64,000 bases of DNA from positions 186,001-250,000 of the forward strand of contig WKFI01000014.1 of assembly GCA_014872875.1 (NCBI GenBank). Reading direction: 5' to 3'. Below the pieces are notes generated by a model that was not told the origin of the DNA, did no database searches, and worked only from the letters and a program-made list of their open reading frames with translations. This document shows positions 16,797-25,451 of this stretch, one piece after another (the stretch's first letter is position 1; every line of letters begins with the position of its first letter). Both the position numbers and the translations under genes were made by a program. This stretch comes from Paracoccaceae bacterium. Lineage in GTDB: Bacteria > Pseudomonadota > Alphaproteobacteria > Rhodobacterales > Rhodobacteraceae.

Positions 16797-17327
16797 TCAG
16801 CTGCTGATCGGGACCGCTCCACTCAATTGCATCCTCAGAGCATGACGCACCTCGTTCGAAGCCAGCGTCAGTCGCATGAGCGGCGATCCGTCCATGTCGA
16901 ACAGCTCAACAGTGCGTTCGCGGAATTTGACACTTCCGATGGTGTCATAGCTGCGGCGCAAAACGGTCTGGGGACGGCCCTTGTTGTTCTTCTGAAGAAC
17001 CCGGACTTCCCGGCGGATCGGGTCGAAATAGGCGTCAGGGCGCGCATCCGGGTGGTTCATCATCATCACTGCAAGGCCGCAGAACAAAAGGAAGATGGAC
17101 ATTCCAAGCTTCATCAGCACAAGCTGGCTATCCCCTTCTGCACCCGGGAGAACCCACATGATCGCCGCGCTCAGTACAAGGGCAGTGCCCAGAACCCGCA
17201 GGAAAACGGACTGAACCGTCACATCCGGGCGGAAGTTCAGGATCAGCGGAATATTCTCCTCGAACGCGCCGGCCGCTTTCTGCACAACCGGAGTCGAAAA
17301 ATTCGCTCGTGTATCCACAACTGCCAT
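16797..17327 (-). CDS. Conserved-looking membrane protein of unknown function
   Basis: 176 aa from the ATG at 17325-17327 (MAVVDTRANFSTPVV), chosen because AAAGG lies about nine bases upstream; an ATG at 17367-17369 would add 14 residues. Two membrane helices lie near residues 44-63 and 73-92 (FLRVLGTALVLSAAIMWVLP; LGMSIFLLFCGLAVMMM). A cytoplasmic C-terminal part of about 80 residues is rich in Arg and beta-prone (YDTIGSVKFRERTVELFDMDG), perhaps PH-like. I do not recognise the family. A CtrA-type box lies 48 bp upstream. Confidence 0.6.
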   Translation of the reverse strand: MAVVDTRANFSTPVVQKAAGAFEENIPLILNFRPDVTVQSVFLRVLGTALVLSAAIMWVLPGAEGDSQLVLMKLGMSIFLLFCGLAVMMMNHPDARPDAYFDPIRREVRVLQKNNKGRPQTVLRRSYDTIGSVKFRERTVELFDMDGSPLMRLTLASNEVRHALRMQLSGAVPISS

Positions 17328-17375
17328 TGTCTCAAGCCTTTGCTGCCGATGCGCTTCCATTATGGACAAGCGCTA

Positions 17376-17390
17376 TTAAGCTTCGATTAA
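17376..17390 (+). promoter_or_regulatory. CtrA-type binding box TTAA-N7-TTAA
   Basis: TTAA (17376-17379), seven bases, TTAA (17387-17390), then C: an exact match to the TTAA-N7-TTAAC box of the CtrA response regulator. It lies 48 bp upstream of the 176-aa membrane protein gene. In Rhodobacterales CtrA controls GTA, motility and related genes. A match of this length can occur by chance. Confidence 0.45.
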
Positions 17391-17550
17391 CTCACCATCA
17401 AAAAACGGCTTGACGAAAATTGGGCACAAGATGGGAAATCTGCGGGCAAGCGCCACAATCCTGCCCAATTGCAGAACCGGATCGCGCGGCCCACACTCGC
17501 GCCTGATCTCAAGAGACAGAGTACCGTCACCGCACCGAATTACATTGCCC

Positions 17551-17578
17551 TTGTTCCCCGGCCAGAAACCTGTATATC
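17551..17578 (+). promoter_or_regulatory. Candidate promoter of the rpsF operon
   Basis: TTGTTC (17551-17556), a 16-bp spacer, TATATC (17573-17578), about 110 bp before the rpsF start. The match is moderate. Confidence 0.35.
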
Positions 17579-17686
17579 AGGCGCGCCTTCCGCAGTTTTC
17601 GTGAACCGCGCAGTCTCTCGTGGTGGGGTCGCGGAAGGACAATGACCCTGCCTTTGAAATGCGCCTTGAAGATAAGTGGAGATAAC

Positions 17687-18040
17687 ATGCCTCTCTATGA
17701 GCATGTCATGATCGCGCGTCAGGACCTTTCGAACGCGCAGGCTGAAAGCCTCGTCGAACATTTTGGTGCCGTATTGGCTGACAACGGCGGCAACGTCGTC
17801 GACAGCGAATACTGGGGCGTCAAGACGATGGCCTACAAGATCAACAAGAACCGCAAAGGCCACTATGCCTTCCTGAAGACCGATGCCCCCGCTGGCGCCG
17901 TTCAGGAAATGGAACGCCTGATGCGCCTGCATGATGACGTTATGCGCGTCCTGACCATCAAGGTTGACGAGCACGCCGAAGGACCTTCGGTCCAGATGCA
18001 GAAACGTGACGAACGCGACAACCGTCGCGAGCGCCGCTGA
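17687..18040 (+). CDS. rpsF: 30S ribosomal protein S6
   Basis: 117 aa from the ATG at 17687-17689 (MPLYEHVMIARQDLSNAQ), with GTGGAG upstream. Binds the central domain of 16S rRNA together with S18. Family blocks: YEHVMIARQDL, YWGVKTMAYKINKNRKGHYAF, and the C-terminal charged tail KRDERDNRRERR. First gene of rpsF-rpsR-rplI, the standard order, with a 28-bp gap to rpsR. Confidence 0.97.
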   Translation: MPLYEHVMIARQDLSNAQAESLVEHFGAVLADNGGNVVDSEYWGVKTMAYKINKNRKGHYAFLKTDAPAGAVQEMERLMRLHDDVMRVLTIKVDEHAEGPSVQMQKRDERDNRRERR

Positions 18041-18068
18041 TCTCAGCCTGAAGAAAGGACGCTAAATC

Positions 18069-18296
18069 ATGGCCGCAAAACCATTTTTCCGCCGTCGCAA
18101 AGTGTGCCCCTTCTCGGGCGACAATGCACCCAAGATCGACTACAAGGACACTCGTCTGCTGCAGCGCTACATCTCTGAGCGTGGCAAGATCGTGCCCTCG
18201 CGCATCACCGCCGTTTCGGCCAAGAAGCAGCGCGAACTGGCCCGCGCCATCAAGCGTGCCCGCTTCCTCGCCCTGCTGCCCTACGCCGTGAAGTAA
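18069..18296 (+). CDS. rpsR: 30S ribosomal protein S18
   Basis: 75 aa, very basic. Partner of S6 on the small-subunit platform. The sequence has [14 protein letters not shown] near the N terminus, [24 protein letters not shown] in the middle, and [20 protein letters not shown] at the end, all S18 signatures. A short purine-rich site (GAAAGGACG) precedes the start. It lies between rpsF and rplI with short gaps, so all three are probably on one mRNA. Confidence 0.98.
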   Translation: MAAKPFFRRRKVCPFSGDNAPKIDYKDTRLLQRYISERGKIVPSRITAVSAKKQRELARAIKRARFLALLPYAVK

Positions 18297-18308
18297 GGAG
18301 AGACTGAC

Positions 18309-18920
18309 ATGCAAGTTATCCTTCTGGAACGTGTTTCCAAACTGGGTCAGATGGGCGACGTCGTAGACGTCAAGCCGGGCTATGCGCGCAACTTCCTGCT
18401 GCCGCAGAGCAAGGCTCTGGTCGCTTCCAAAGCCAACATCGCTTCTTTTGAGGCCCAGAAAGCGCAGCTGGAAGCGCGCAACCTGGAGACCAAGAAAGAA
18501 GCCGAAGCTCTGGCCGAAAAGCTGGACGGTCAGCAGTTCGTCGTGATTCGTTCGGCATCCGACGCCGGCGCGCTGTATGGCTCGGTCACTCCGCGTGACG
18601 CAGCAGAAGCCGCTACCGCCGATGGTTTCTCGATCGACAAGAAACAGATTGCCCTGGTCGCTCCGATCAAGGAACTGGGTCTGCACTCGGTCGCAGTGAA
18701 ACTGCACCCCGAAGTCGAAGTCGAAATCAAGATGAACGTCGCGCGTTCGGAAGAAGAAGCTGAACTTCAGGCCTCCGGCAAGTCCATCCAGGAACTGGCC
18801 GCCGAGGAAGAAGCGCAAGCTGAATTCGAAATCGCCGAACTGTTCGACGAAATCGGTGCCGCCTCGTCTGACGACGACGACGTACCTGCTGCTCCTTCAG
18901 AAGAAGAGCCGCAAGCCTGA
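18309..18920 (+). CDS. rplI: 50S ribosomal protein L9
   Basis: 203 aa. Binds 23S rRNA near the L1 stalk through its N-terminal domain: [32 protein letters not shown] is the L9 signature. A long charged helix follows (residues 45-78), then the C-terminal domain ([33 protein letters not shown]). The protein is longer than the usual 150 residues: the last 45 or so form an acidic tail rich in Glu and Asp, a feature I recall from alphaproteobacterial L9 proteins. Last gene of the operon, 12 bp after rpsR, followed by a strong terminator. Confidence 0.97.
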   Translation: MQVILLERVSKLGQMGDVVDVKPGYARNFLLPQSKALVASKANIASFEAQKAQLEARNLETKKEAEALAEKLDGQQFVVIRSASDAGALYGSVTPRDAAEAATADGFSIDKKQIALVAPIKELGLHSVAVKLHPEVEVEIKMNVARSEEEAELQASGKSIQELAAEEEAQAEFEIAELFDEIGAASSDDDDVPAAPSEEEPQA

Positions 18921-18940
18921 TCAGATCAGGATAGAGATTT

Positions 18941-18972
18941 TGAAAAAGGCCGCTGGTTTCAGCGGCCTTTTT
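18941..18972 (+). terminator. Intrinsic terminator of the rpsF operon
   Basis: A 13-bp stem AAAAAGGCCGCTG/CAGCGGCCTTTTT with a GTTT loop, running into a T tract. It lies 20 bp past the rplI stop. Confidence 0.92.
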
Positions 18973-19076
18973 TATTCAAAGCAGCCATCAGTGGTAATCC
19001 GCCCACGGAAGCCGCACCGCCTTGAATGCTCCCTATCGGCCGATAGGCTGGCCACGTCTCTATCGGAATCGAAAAC

Positions 19077-19559
19077 ATGCGCCAGACCTCCCGCCGCTCA
19101 GTTCTTGGTCTTCTGTTGGCAGTCCCTGTCCTCCTGTCGGCCTGTGGTTCACCCCGGGATGAGCCCGAGCTCATACCCAGCTCGGAACCGCCGCTCTACC
19201 CCAACGAAACACCTCAGCTGAGAGCGCAGATCTACAAATGGGCTGATCACTATGACGTTCCCCGCGATCTGGTGCAGCGTGTGGTCATCCGAGAAAGCAC
19301 GCACCGCCCATGGGCACGCAACGGGCCCTACTATGGCTTGATGCAGATCCATCCCAACACGGCCCGCGGCATGGGCTATCAGGGCCCTGCAGAAGGGCTG
19401 CTGGATGCGGAAACCAATCTGGAATTTGCCGTCAAATACCTGCGCGGGGCCTGGCTGGTCTCCGATGGCAGCTATGATCAGGCAGTACGCTGGTATGCCA
19501 GCGGGTATTATTACGAAGCCAAAAGACGCGGCATGTTGAAGGAAACCGGGCTGATCTGA
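19077..19559 (+). CDS. Lipoprotein lytic transglycosylase, SLT domain
   Basis: 160 aa. A short lysozyme-like enzyme that cleaves peptidoglycan glycan strands. The N terminus is a lipoprotein signal (RRSVLGLLLAVPVLLSAC, lipobox LSAC, Cys23). The SLT core starts with VPRDLVQRVVIRESTHRPWARNG, where Glu in IRES is the catalytic acid, then YYGLMQIHPNTARGMGY and AVKYLRGAW, then AVRWYASGYYY. This is a minimal SLT protein without other domains, probably anchored to the outer membrane. It follows the ribosomal operon terminator and stands alone. Confidence 0.9.
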   Translation: MRQTSRRSVLGLLLAVPVLLSACGSPRDEPELIPSSEPPLYPNETPQLRAQIYKWADHYDVPRDLVQRVVIRESTHRPWARNGPYYGLMQIHPNTARGMGYQGPAEGLLDAETNLEFAVKYLRGAWLVSDGSYDQAVRWYASGYYYEAKRRGMLKETGLI

Positions 19560-19628
19560 TTGGGAGCCGATTTCGAACATTGAAACCGGCCCGGTTTTCG
19601 TGACGAATTCCGGGCCGTCCCGCCTTAG

Positions 19629-20321
19629 TTAGTCATCTGTTGTCGTCATCGCCTTCCAGATAATCGCGCCCAGGGCAGCGCCGACCAAAGGTGCGACCCA
19701 GAACAGCCACAACTGACCCAATGCCGGTCCTTCGGCAAAGAACGCAACACCGGTTGAGCGCGCCGGGTTCACCGACGTGTTGGTCACCGGGATCGAGATC
19801 AGATGGATCAGGGTCAATCCCAACCCGATGGCAATGGGAGCAAACCCTTCCGGAGCACCCGAGGACGTCGCCCCCAGAATGATGATCAGGAAGAACGCGG
19901 TCATCACGATCTCGGTCACCAGACCAGCGATCATCGAGTAGCCTTGCGGAGACGCCGCTCCATATCCGTTAGAGGCAAAGCCACCCACGCCCTCGGCACC
20001 GGCTGCCCCCATCGCAATCACATAAAGCACAAAACCGGCAACGATGGCTCCGGCCACTTGGGCGACCCAATACGGCACCAGCTCCTTGGCGTCGTGCCGA
20101 CCGCCCATCACCAGGCCCAGCGTTACTGCCGGGTTGAAGTGTCCGCCCGATATATGACCGACGGCATAGGCCATCGTCAGTACGGTCAGACCAAAGGCCA
20201 GACTGACCCCCAACCATCCGATCCCGACATCGGCCACTCCGGCCGCAAGAACCGCACTGCCGCAGCCGCCCAGAACCAACCAGAAGGTTCCAAAGAATTC
20301 GGCCATCAATTTCTTAGTCAT
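19629..20321 (-). CDS. aqpZ: Aquaporin Z-type water channel
   Basis: 230 aa from the ATG at 20319-20321 ([23 protein letters not shown]). Six membrane helices and two half-helices with NPA motifs: [12 protein letters not shown] and [16 protein letters not shown]. The residues near the selectivity filter (second-half NTSVNPARS) fit a water channel rather than a glycerol facilitator. The length fits AqpZ. It is convergent with the transglycosylase gene. It is probably monocistronic, since trigger factor upstream has its own terminator. Confidence 0.95.
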   Translation of the reverse strand: MTKKLMAEFFGTFWLVLGGCGSAVLAAGVADVGIGWLGVSLAFGLTVLTMAYAVGHISGGHFNPAVTLGLVMGGRHDAKELVPYWVAQVAGAIVAGFVLYVIAMGAAGAEGVGGFASNGYGAASPQGYSMIAGLVTEIVMTAFFLIIILGATSSGAPEGFAPIAIGLGLTLIHLISIPVTNTSVNPARSTGVAFFAEGPALGQLWLFWVAPLVGAALGAIIWKAMTTTDD

Positions 20322-20413
20322 GAAGTCCCTCCCTCTTAAACACTCACAGGGTAACACAACATCTTGTGTTCGCCCCATAAATTCTGTGGAGGAGTAGACC
20401 AGCCCAAGTCGAC

Positions 20414-20445
20414 AAAAAAACCGGAGCCCATTCAGGCCCCGGTTT
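20414..20445 (-). terminator. Intrinsic terminator after tig
   Basis: Stem AAACCGG-a-GCC/GGC-c-CCGGTTT (10 pairs, one mismatch) with a 6-base loop, followed on the minus strand by TTTT. It lies about 30 bp past the tig stop and before the aquaporin gene. Confidence 0.8.
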
Positions 20446-20476
20446 GTTGTTCCGTTTCAGTGTCGGGAGACGCTGA

Positions 20477-21811
20477 TTATTCGTCTTCCAGCGCCTCGAC
20501 TGCCTTCTGAAGGTCGTCCTTGGAGACTTCCTTTTCGGCAACCTGAGCCAGTTCGAAGACATAGTCCACGACCTTGTCTTCAAAGATCGGAGCGCGCAGT
20601 TGCTGCTGCATCTGGGCGTTCTGCTGGATGAACTCAAAGAACTGACGTTCCTGACCCGGGTACTGGCGTGCCTGGTTCATGATCGCCTGGGTCATCTCGG
20701 CGTCGGTCACTTCGACCTCTGCTTTCTGACCCAGCTCGGCCAGCAGCAGACCCAGACGAACCCGACGTTCAGCCAGCTTGGTGTGTTCGTCATTCGGTTC
20801 GATCTCGGGGTGGTCGTGGCCTTCCACCTCGGGGTTTTCCTCGTGCCACAGCTGGTGCGCGATTTGACCGGCTTCGGCTTCGACCAGCGACGGCGGCAGG
20901 TCAAAGGAAACCACGTCATCCAGTGCGTCCAGCAGGCCGCGCTTCATCACCGCACGGGCAGCACCGGCATATTCAGCTTCCAGGCGTTCCGAGATCTGAC
21001 CCTTCAGGGCGTCCAGATCTTCGGCGCCGAACTTGGTGGCCAGCTCGTCGTTGATTTCCGCGGCAACCGGTTCCTTCACCTCTTTGATGGTGCAGGTGAA
21101 CACGGCTTCCTTACCGGCCAGATGCTCGGCTTGGTATTCTTCCGGGAAGGTCACGTTGACTTCTTTTTCTTCCTCGACCTTCACGCCGACCAGCTGCTCT
21201 TCGAAGCCGGGGATGAAGGAGTTGGAACCCAGCACCAGCGGGTAATCTTCGGCCGAGCCACCTTCGAAGGCTTCGCCGTCAACCTTGCCGACAAAATCCA
21301 TGACAACCTGATCGCCGTCCTTGGCTTTCGACCCTTTGCGGCGTGCTTTGAAATCCTGTGCGGTTTCGGCCAGATTGTTCAGCGCCTCTTCGACCGCAGC
21401 GTCGTCGGCTTTGACAACCATTTTCTCCAGCGAAATCGCCTTCAGATCAACTTCGGGGATTTCCGGCAGCGCTTCATAGGACATTTCGACTTTGACGTCG
21501 TCGCCCTCTTTCCAGTCTTCACCGTCAACCATTTCGACCTTCGGCTGCAGCGCCGGGCGATCACCGCTGTCTTCGAAATGCTTGTTCATCGCGCCGTCGA
21601 TGGTTTCCTGCATGGCTTCGCCAAGCAGACGCTGGCCAAACTGCTTTTTCAGCAGCGCCATAGGCACCTTGCCTTTGCGGAAACCCTTCATTTCGATTTC
21701 CGGCTGAGCTTCAACCAGCTTTTCGTTGACCTTGGCGTCCAGCTCATCCGCGGTGACGGTGATGTTGTAGCCGCGTTTCAGACCTTCGTTCAGCGTCTCG
21801 GTGACCTGCAT
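20477..21811 (-). CDS. tig: Trigger factor, ribosome-associated chaperone and prolyl isomerase
   Basis: 444 aa from the ATG at 21809-21811 ([15 protein letters not shown]), preceded by GGGGA. Residues 1-115 are the ribosome-binding domain; [19 protein letters not shown] near residue 40 is the ribosome-docking signature. Residues 150-245 are an FKBP-type isomerase ([31 protein letters not shown]). The rest is the helical chaperone part, ending in a charged tail. Length and domain order are normal. It is flanked by its own terminator, and the porin terminator lies upstream. Confidence 0.97.
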   Translation of the reverse strand: MQVTETLNEGLKRGYNITVTADELDAKVNEKLVEAQPEIEMKGFRKGKVPMALLKKQFGQRLLGEAMQETIDGAMNKHFEDSGDRPALQPKVEMVDGEDWKEGDDVKVEMSYEALPEIPEVDLKAISLEKMVVKADDAAVEEALNNLAETAQDFKARRKGSKAKDGDQVVMDFVGKVDGEAFEGGSAEDYPLVLGSNSFIPGFEEQLVGVKVEEEKEVNVTFPEEYQAEHLAGKEAVFTCTIKEVKEPVAAEINDELATKFGAEDLDALKGQISERLEAEYAGAARAVMKRGLLDALDDVVSFDLPPSLVEAEAGQIAHQLWHEENPEVEGHDHPEIEPNDEHTKLAERRVRLGLLLAELGQKAEVEVTDAEMTQAIMNQARQYPGQERQFFEFIQQNAQMQQQLRAPIFEDKVVDYVFELAQVAEKEVSKDDLQKAVEALEDE

Positions 21812-21956
21812 CTTCATTCCCCATAAGAGATTCGGGGCGCGCGCGCAGGCACAGCCCCCAGACAATTTGAGGCCTTCTATTGGTCCGCGTGCCAAGGTGC
21901 AAGAGGCATTGCCCTTCGCAAAGGCCAACTGGCGGTTTTCCGGGCCATCAAAATGC

Positions 21957-21987
21957 AAAAAAGCGCCCCGGATAACATCCGAGGCGC
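21957..21987 (-). terminator. Intrinsic terminator after the porin gene
   Basis: Stem GCGCCCCGGA/TCCGAGGCGC (9 of 10 paired) with a 5-base loop, followed on the minus strand by TTTTTTGC. It lies 25 bp past the porin stop. Confidence 0.85.
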
Positions 21988-22012
21988 CCCTTCAATACGC
22001 ACGTAGCCGGTC

Positions 22013-23116
22013 TCAGAACCGCCAGCGTGCACCAAACAGAACCGCATCCACGTCGGCATATGCCACACCCGGATCCGACAGTTCATGCGTGCGGTAGCCC
22101 AGATAGACTTGGGTCGAGATGCTGTCGATATTCTGGTTGATGCCAACACCCATGGTGTTCGCCTCACGCCCAGCCAGACCGAAATCGTTCCCGGCGTAAT
22201 AATCCACAGCGAACGAGGTTTTGCCGATCTGCCAGAAATCGGCCTCGTAGCCAGCCAGAACATAGGTGTAGTCACCGCTGTTCTTGCGGCTGCCGGCCGA
22301 GAAGGCAAAGTTCAGACCATTGTCCAAACGGACCGCGACCGAGCCGAACGTGTCATCCACGTTGCCGGTGGCCGTGTCCCGACGCGAGAAACCAACGCCA
22401 CCAGCAACTTCGAAACCGTCAAAGTCCTGCACATATTTGATGGCGATGTCATAGTAGTTGTCGCTGTTGGTGGTGGAGAGGATTTCCTCACCCGCCGCGA
22501 CGGCCACTTGGAACCCGTTGAAAGTGGGCGAGTCATAGCGGATACGACCACGACGGCCACCATCCAGACTGGGCATCACGCTGCCGATGGTAACCCCGGA
22601 CAGGGCACCTGTTGTGGTCCGGAACTGGTATCCACCAGCAAAGTCGCCGATCCCGTTATAGGTGGTCATCGCGTTGTTGTTCAGCGACTTGTCGGCAACG
22701 CCATCCGTCGCCATCGAGCCCTGACCCACATAGACCGTGCCCCAGGTGTTGCTCTTGTAGGAAAAATCAACTTTCCGCAGGTCGCCCCTGTCCCAATCGA
22801 AGCCGGTCGATTGCTGGTTCTGGTTCACGCCGGCCGTGTTGGTCCAACCCAAAGCCGTTTCAAAGTTGAACCCGAACGTGCCATCAGCCAACGGCTGCAT
22901 GACCCACAAGCCTACCCGGGTGTTCGAGTGGCTGTTGTCCAGAAAGTTGTCGTAGCTCTGAAAGCCGTCGTCAACCGATTGGAAGGTCGGGGACACCTGA
23001 CCATAAAGGCGCACATAGCCGCCCGAAGCGTTGTCCCATTTCAGTTCCGCAGCCGCCGGGGCCGCAACCCCTGCAGCCAGCGCTGCCGCAGATGCAATTT
23101 TAAGTTTCATAGTCAT
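22013..23116 (-). CDS. Outer-membrane porin of the alphaproteobacterial/Rhodobacter type
   Basis: 367 aa from the ATG at 23114-23116, which has GGTGG five bases upstream; an ATG four codons earlier lacks a ribosome site. Signal peptide MKLKIASAAALAAGVAAPAAA. The mature protein shows alternating aromatic and polar residues typical of a 16-strand barrel: GGYVRLYGQVSPTFQSVDDG, FNFETALGWTN, LRKVDFSYKSNTWGTVYVGQG, RYDSPTFNGFQVAVAAG, and it ends in GARWRF, the C-terminal Phe needed for outer-membrane insertion. It should allow passive diffusion of small solutes. A full terminator hairpin lies just upstream on the same strand. Confidence 0.92.
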   Translation of the reverse strand: MTMKLKIASAAALAAGVAAPAAAELKWDNASGGYVRLYGQVSPTFQSVDDGFQSYDNFLDNSHSNTRVGLWVMQPLADGTFGFNFETALGWTNTAGVNQNQQSTGFDWDRGDLRKVDFSYKSNTWGTVYVGQGSMATDGVADKSLNNNAMTTYNGIGDFAGGYQFRTTTGALSGVTIGSVMPSLDGGRRGRIRYDSPTFNGFQVAVAAGEEILSTTNSDNYYDIAIKYVQDFDGFEVAGGVGFSRRDTATGNVDDTFGSVAVRLDNGLNFAFSAGSRKNSGDYTYVLAGYEADFWQIGKTSFAVDYYAGNDFGLAGREANTMGVGINQNIDSISTQVYLGYRTHELSDPGVAYADVDAVLFGARWRF

Positions 23117-23151
23117 GTCAACCACCATGAAGAGTTTGGTTTCGTCATTCT

Positions 23152-23182
23152 AAAAAAATGGAACCAGCAGGGCTGAGTTCCA
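23152..23182 (-). terminator. Intrinsic terminator/attenuator immediately upstream of the porin gene
   Basis: On the minus strand TGGAAC-t-CAGC, a CCT loop, GCTG-GTTCCA, then seven T in a row: ten base pairs with one bulge. It points toward the porin gene and ends only 35 bp before its ATG. It either ends an upstream small transcript or attenuates porin expression. Confidence 0.75.
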
Positions 23183-23722
23183 GAGGTGCCATGGCCTCAA
23201 ACCTTTTGCATGACAAATCCGCCACAGTTGCGTCATTGAATCGCCTTGAAAAACATTTCTTTTCAAAGCCTTACCGAATTGAGACCTTTGTCCGGTCTGA
23301 TGCCGCAAGAAAAACCCGGCAAAAACTCATGCAGTCGGAGAATAGCAGATATGCGTCCGCAAATGGTACAAAATCTCAAATTCGTTCCCTGGGAGGTAAA
23401 TCCGGATGGATTGTGCGGTTACATGATCCTGGCAACATGCTGGCCCTCCGACCGAAATGAGTGGCGGCAAGAAAAAATCTGGAAACACCAAGGCAGTTGG
23501 AGAAGCACGGCCCCGTGCCAGATGCGCGAAACCTAGGTCCATTGCTCAGAGTGGTCGCACGTTTCGAGCACCAGCAAACATCTTCATGACGAGAAGACTT
23601 GTTTTTTTCCGTCACAATGAAACGCGCACCAAAGCCAAACCGGAGGCTTGTTTGGCTCGACCGGCGCCCACACCACAGCCAAGCACAGGCAAGGAACAAA
23701 ACCAGCTTTAGTTCGGTGGGGA
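23183..23722. other. 540-bp intergenic region between tRNA-Val and the porin terminator
   Basis: No open frame here has a ribosome site or recognisable sequence; those present are rich in Arg, Cys and Trp. On the minus strand the region sits between the tRNA gene and the hairpin at 23152-23182, so it may be porin leader or an unannotated RNA. TTGAAAA/TTTTCAA arms (23246-23252 and 23260-23266) form an operator-like dyad. Confidence 0.5.
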
Positions 23723-23798
<76 letters not shown>

Positions 23799-23881
23799 GT
23801 GCGGCGTGAATTATCTAATGCCGCCACTGGGCGCAAGAGGAAGTTTGAAGTTTTTTTCCGGTTGTTAAAGCAGTCGCCTTG

Positions 23882-24466
23882 TCAGACCGTCACGGTTTCT
23901 TTCAGCACCGTTTCCCGCCCGTCTTCTAGAACATAGATGCAGCCCTGTTCGTTCGGCAGTGCTGCCATTGCGGCTCGGTCTAAACCACAGACCAGCCCGC
24001 GCAGAACCTGGCCCAACAAGCCATGTGCCACGATCACCGTCGGCTCGCGCAACTCGGCCAGGAAAGACTGAATACGGGCTTCGAACGCTGCAAATCCTTC
24101 GCCCTCAGGGGCTTCACAGAAAAGATCCAGCCCGGTTGGGTTGTTCGTCGACAGCCCCGGCCAACGCGTTTCGACCTCAGGCCGGGTCATCCCCTGTATC
24201 AAACCCGCCTGAACTTCGGCCAATCGGGTGTCGACGGCAAACGGACGCCCGGACAAGGCGATCTTGGCGGTCTGGCGGGCCCGACGCATCGGGGACACAA
24301 AACAAGGGGGAGATGCTTCCAAGACCGAAGCCATCAACCGGGCCTGCTGTCGGGCTTGTTCGCGCCCCAAGCGAGTCAAATCCGATTCGAGTTGCCCCTG
24401 AATACGCCCCTGCGCATTCCATTCCGTCTGCCCATGTCGCAGAAACCATATTTTTGGAATAGTCAT
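23882..24466 (-). CDS. Histidine phosphatase family protein (phosphoglycerate-mutase-like)
   Basis: 194 aa. The N terminus has the catalytic motif FLRHGQTEWNAQGRIQGQ, in which His11 would be phosphorylated. FVSPMRRARQTAKIAL near residue 57 carries the second conserved Arg, EVQAGLIQGMTRPEVE follows, and IVAHGLLGQVLRGLV near the end carries the second catalytic His. This is the cofactor-independent-of-size, small-phosphatase branch (PhoE/CobC-like) rather than glycolytic GpmA, given its length. The substrate is unknown. It lies alone between two valine tRNA genes on the same strand. Confidence 0.88.
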   Translation of the reverse strand: MTIPKIWFLRHGQTEWNAQGRIQGQLESDLTRLGREQARQQARLMASVLEASPPCFVSPMRRARQTAKIALSGRPFAVDTRLAEVQAGLIQGMTRPEVETRWPGLSTNNPTGLDLFCEAPEGEGFAAFEARIQSFLAELREPTVIVAHGLLGQVLRGLVCGLDRAAMAALPNEQGCIYVLEDGRETVLKETVTV

Positions 24467-24798
24467 CGCACCAACCGCCTGTGATTTCCCTCATTCTGAC
24501 GGAAAATCAAACGGGTGCAAGACGGAGTTAAACGATCAAACAACCAATTGATGGCGCCCGTTCTGTGCCCTGTCGCCAAACTGTTGAAACGCTTTGCAGC
24601 ACCCGATGCGTTCGCGCCAATCCATAGGTACCAAGAAAGCCCTGGCTGCATCCATTTGGCCGACCTTCTGAAATTGCCCCGACGATTTTCACATCTACCG
24701 AAGGCTTGCAGAAGCAAACGGTTTTATTACAGGCGCGCCAAATGATCCCAGGCGCACCAGATTTTTCATTGATTGAGCCAGCATTTCCAAAGGGAGAA
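24467..24798. other. Intergenic region between tRNA-Val(CAC) and the phosphatase gene
   Basis: 332 bp. Short open frames on both strands lack ribosome sites and show no recognisable sequence. I see no clear terminator hairpin with a T tract after the tRNA. Confidence 0.5.
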
Positions 24799-24873
24799 TG
24801 GTGGGTGATAAGAGATTTGAACTCCTGACATCTTCGATGTGAACGAAGCGCTCTACCACTGAGCTAATCACCC
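24799..24873 (-). tRNA. tRNA-Val (anticodon CAC)
   Basis: 75 nt including CCA. The acceptor GGGTGAT/ATCACCC is identical to the TAC tRNA 1 kb away, and the D arm is one base shorter (AGCTCAGTGGTAGAGC). The anticodon stem CTTCG/CGAAG encloses TTCACAT, giving CAC for GUG. The T arm is AGGAG-TTCAAAT-CTCTT. Confidence 0.93.
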
Positions 24874-24892
24874 GTGAGGCAGGCTTGTACCT

Positions 24893-25282
24893 TCAGTTTT
24901 CGCTCTCTGCAAGAGGCTCTTCACTACCTTTTTCATCCTTCTTTGCAGATTGACGCAGCTTGCAGACAATCACCCGACCATTGGCGTGTTCGGTCGCCCG
25001 ATTGATGCGCAACTTGCCCAAAGGTTGCAGGTTGAGTTCGCGACCCGAAGCGATGGCTTCCCCCAACACGGCCAGCATGGCTTCGATGGCCGGTTTGGCG
25101 TCTTTTTTCTTCACGCCCGAGCGTTCGACGACCATGTCGATCAGCTCGCGTTTCTTGAGATCCGGTTCAGACACCGCCGGTTCGACGATTGAAACCACCG
25201 TGGGCTCAGGGGCGGCGGGGGTTTGTGCTGTTTTCTTGGGTGTTGTTTTTCGGGCCGTCGTGGTTTTCCGGGTCGTTGCCAT
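24893..25282 (-). CDS. HU-family DNA-binding protein with an Ala/Lys/Thr-rich N-terminal tail
   Basis: 129 aa from the ATG at 25280-25282 (MATTRKTTTARKTTPKK). Residues 1-40 are a basic, low-complexity tail like histone H1-type linkers. Residues 41-115 match HU/IHF: LKKRELIDMVVERSGVKKKDAKPAIEAMLAVLGEAIASGRELNLQPLGKLRINR, which includes the helical dimer part and the start of the beta arm. The arm is short compared with HU, and the usual arm-tip Pro is not evident. It is probably a nucleoid protein. It lies 20 bp from the tRNA-Val gene, downstream of lon. Confidence 0.85.
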   Translation of the reverse strand: MATTRKTTTARKTTPKKTAQTPAAPEPTVVSIVEPAVSEPDLKKRELIDMVVERSGVKKKDAKPAIEAMLAVLGEAIASGRELNLQPLGKLRINRATEHANGRVIVCKLRQSAKKDEKGSEEPLAESEN

Positions 25283-25392
25283 TGTTGGAACCTCTGCTCG
25301 ATGCGGTATTTGAGTTGGCGCTAACCTACCCAAATTCTTTGCTTTTTGAAACAATCAATTCCCGAACGCTTGGATTAGTCGCAAAAATTCAA

Positions 25393-25424
25393 CAAAAAAG
25401 GAGCGGACCTCGAGCAAGGTCCGC
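25393..25424 (-). terminator. Intrinsic terminator after lon
   Basis: A perfect 8-bp stem GCGGACCT/AGGTCCGC with a 6-base loop, followed on the minus strand by CCTTTTTTG. It lies 27 bp past the lon stop. Confidence 0.88.
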
Positions 25425-25451
25425 CCCCCAGAGCTTTTCCGTTGTTCCGGA

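Larger units (their letters stand above)
17328..17686. other. Divergent intergenic region before rpsF
   Basis: 359 bp with no credible gene. It holds the CtrA-type box near the left end and a candidate rpsF promoter, and must carry the leader of the ribosomal-protein operon. I could not draw a convincing S6:S18 leader structure by eye. Confidence 0.5.

Noticed and set aside
20600-21826. A 408-codon open frame antisense to trigger factor.
   Set aside because: The opposite strand encodes a complete, canonical trigger factor; this frame is Phe- and Leu-rich without motifs and lacks a ribosome site.
23246-23536. A 96-codon plus-strand frame in the gap upstream of the porin.
   Set aside because: It has no ribosome site, an odd Trp/Cys/Met-rich composition, and no recognisable sequence; kept only as intergenic DNA.
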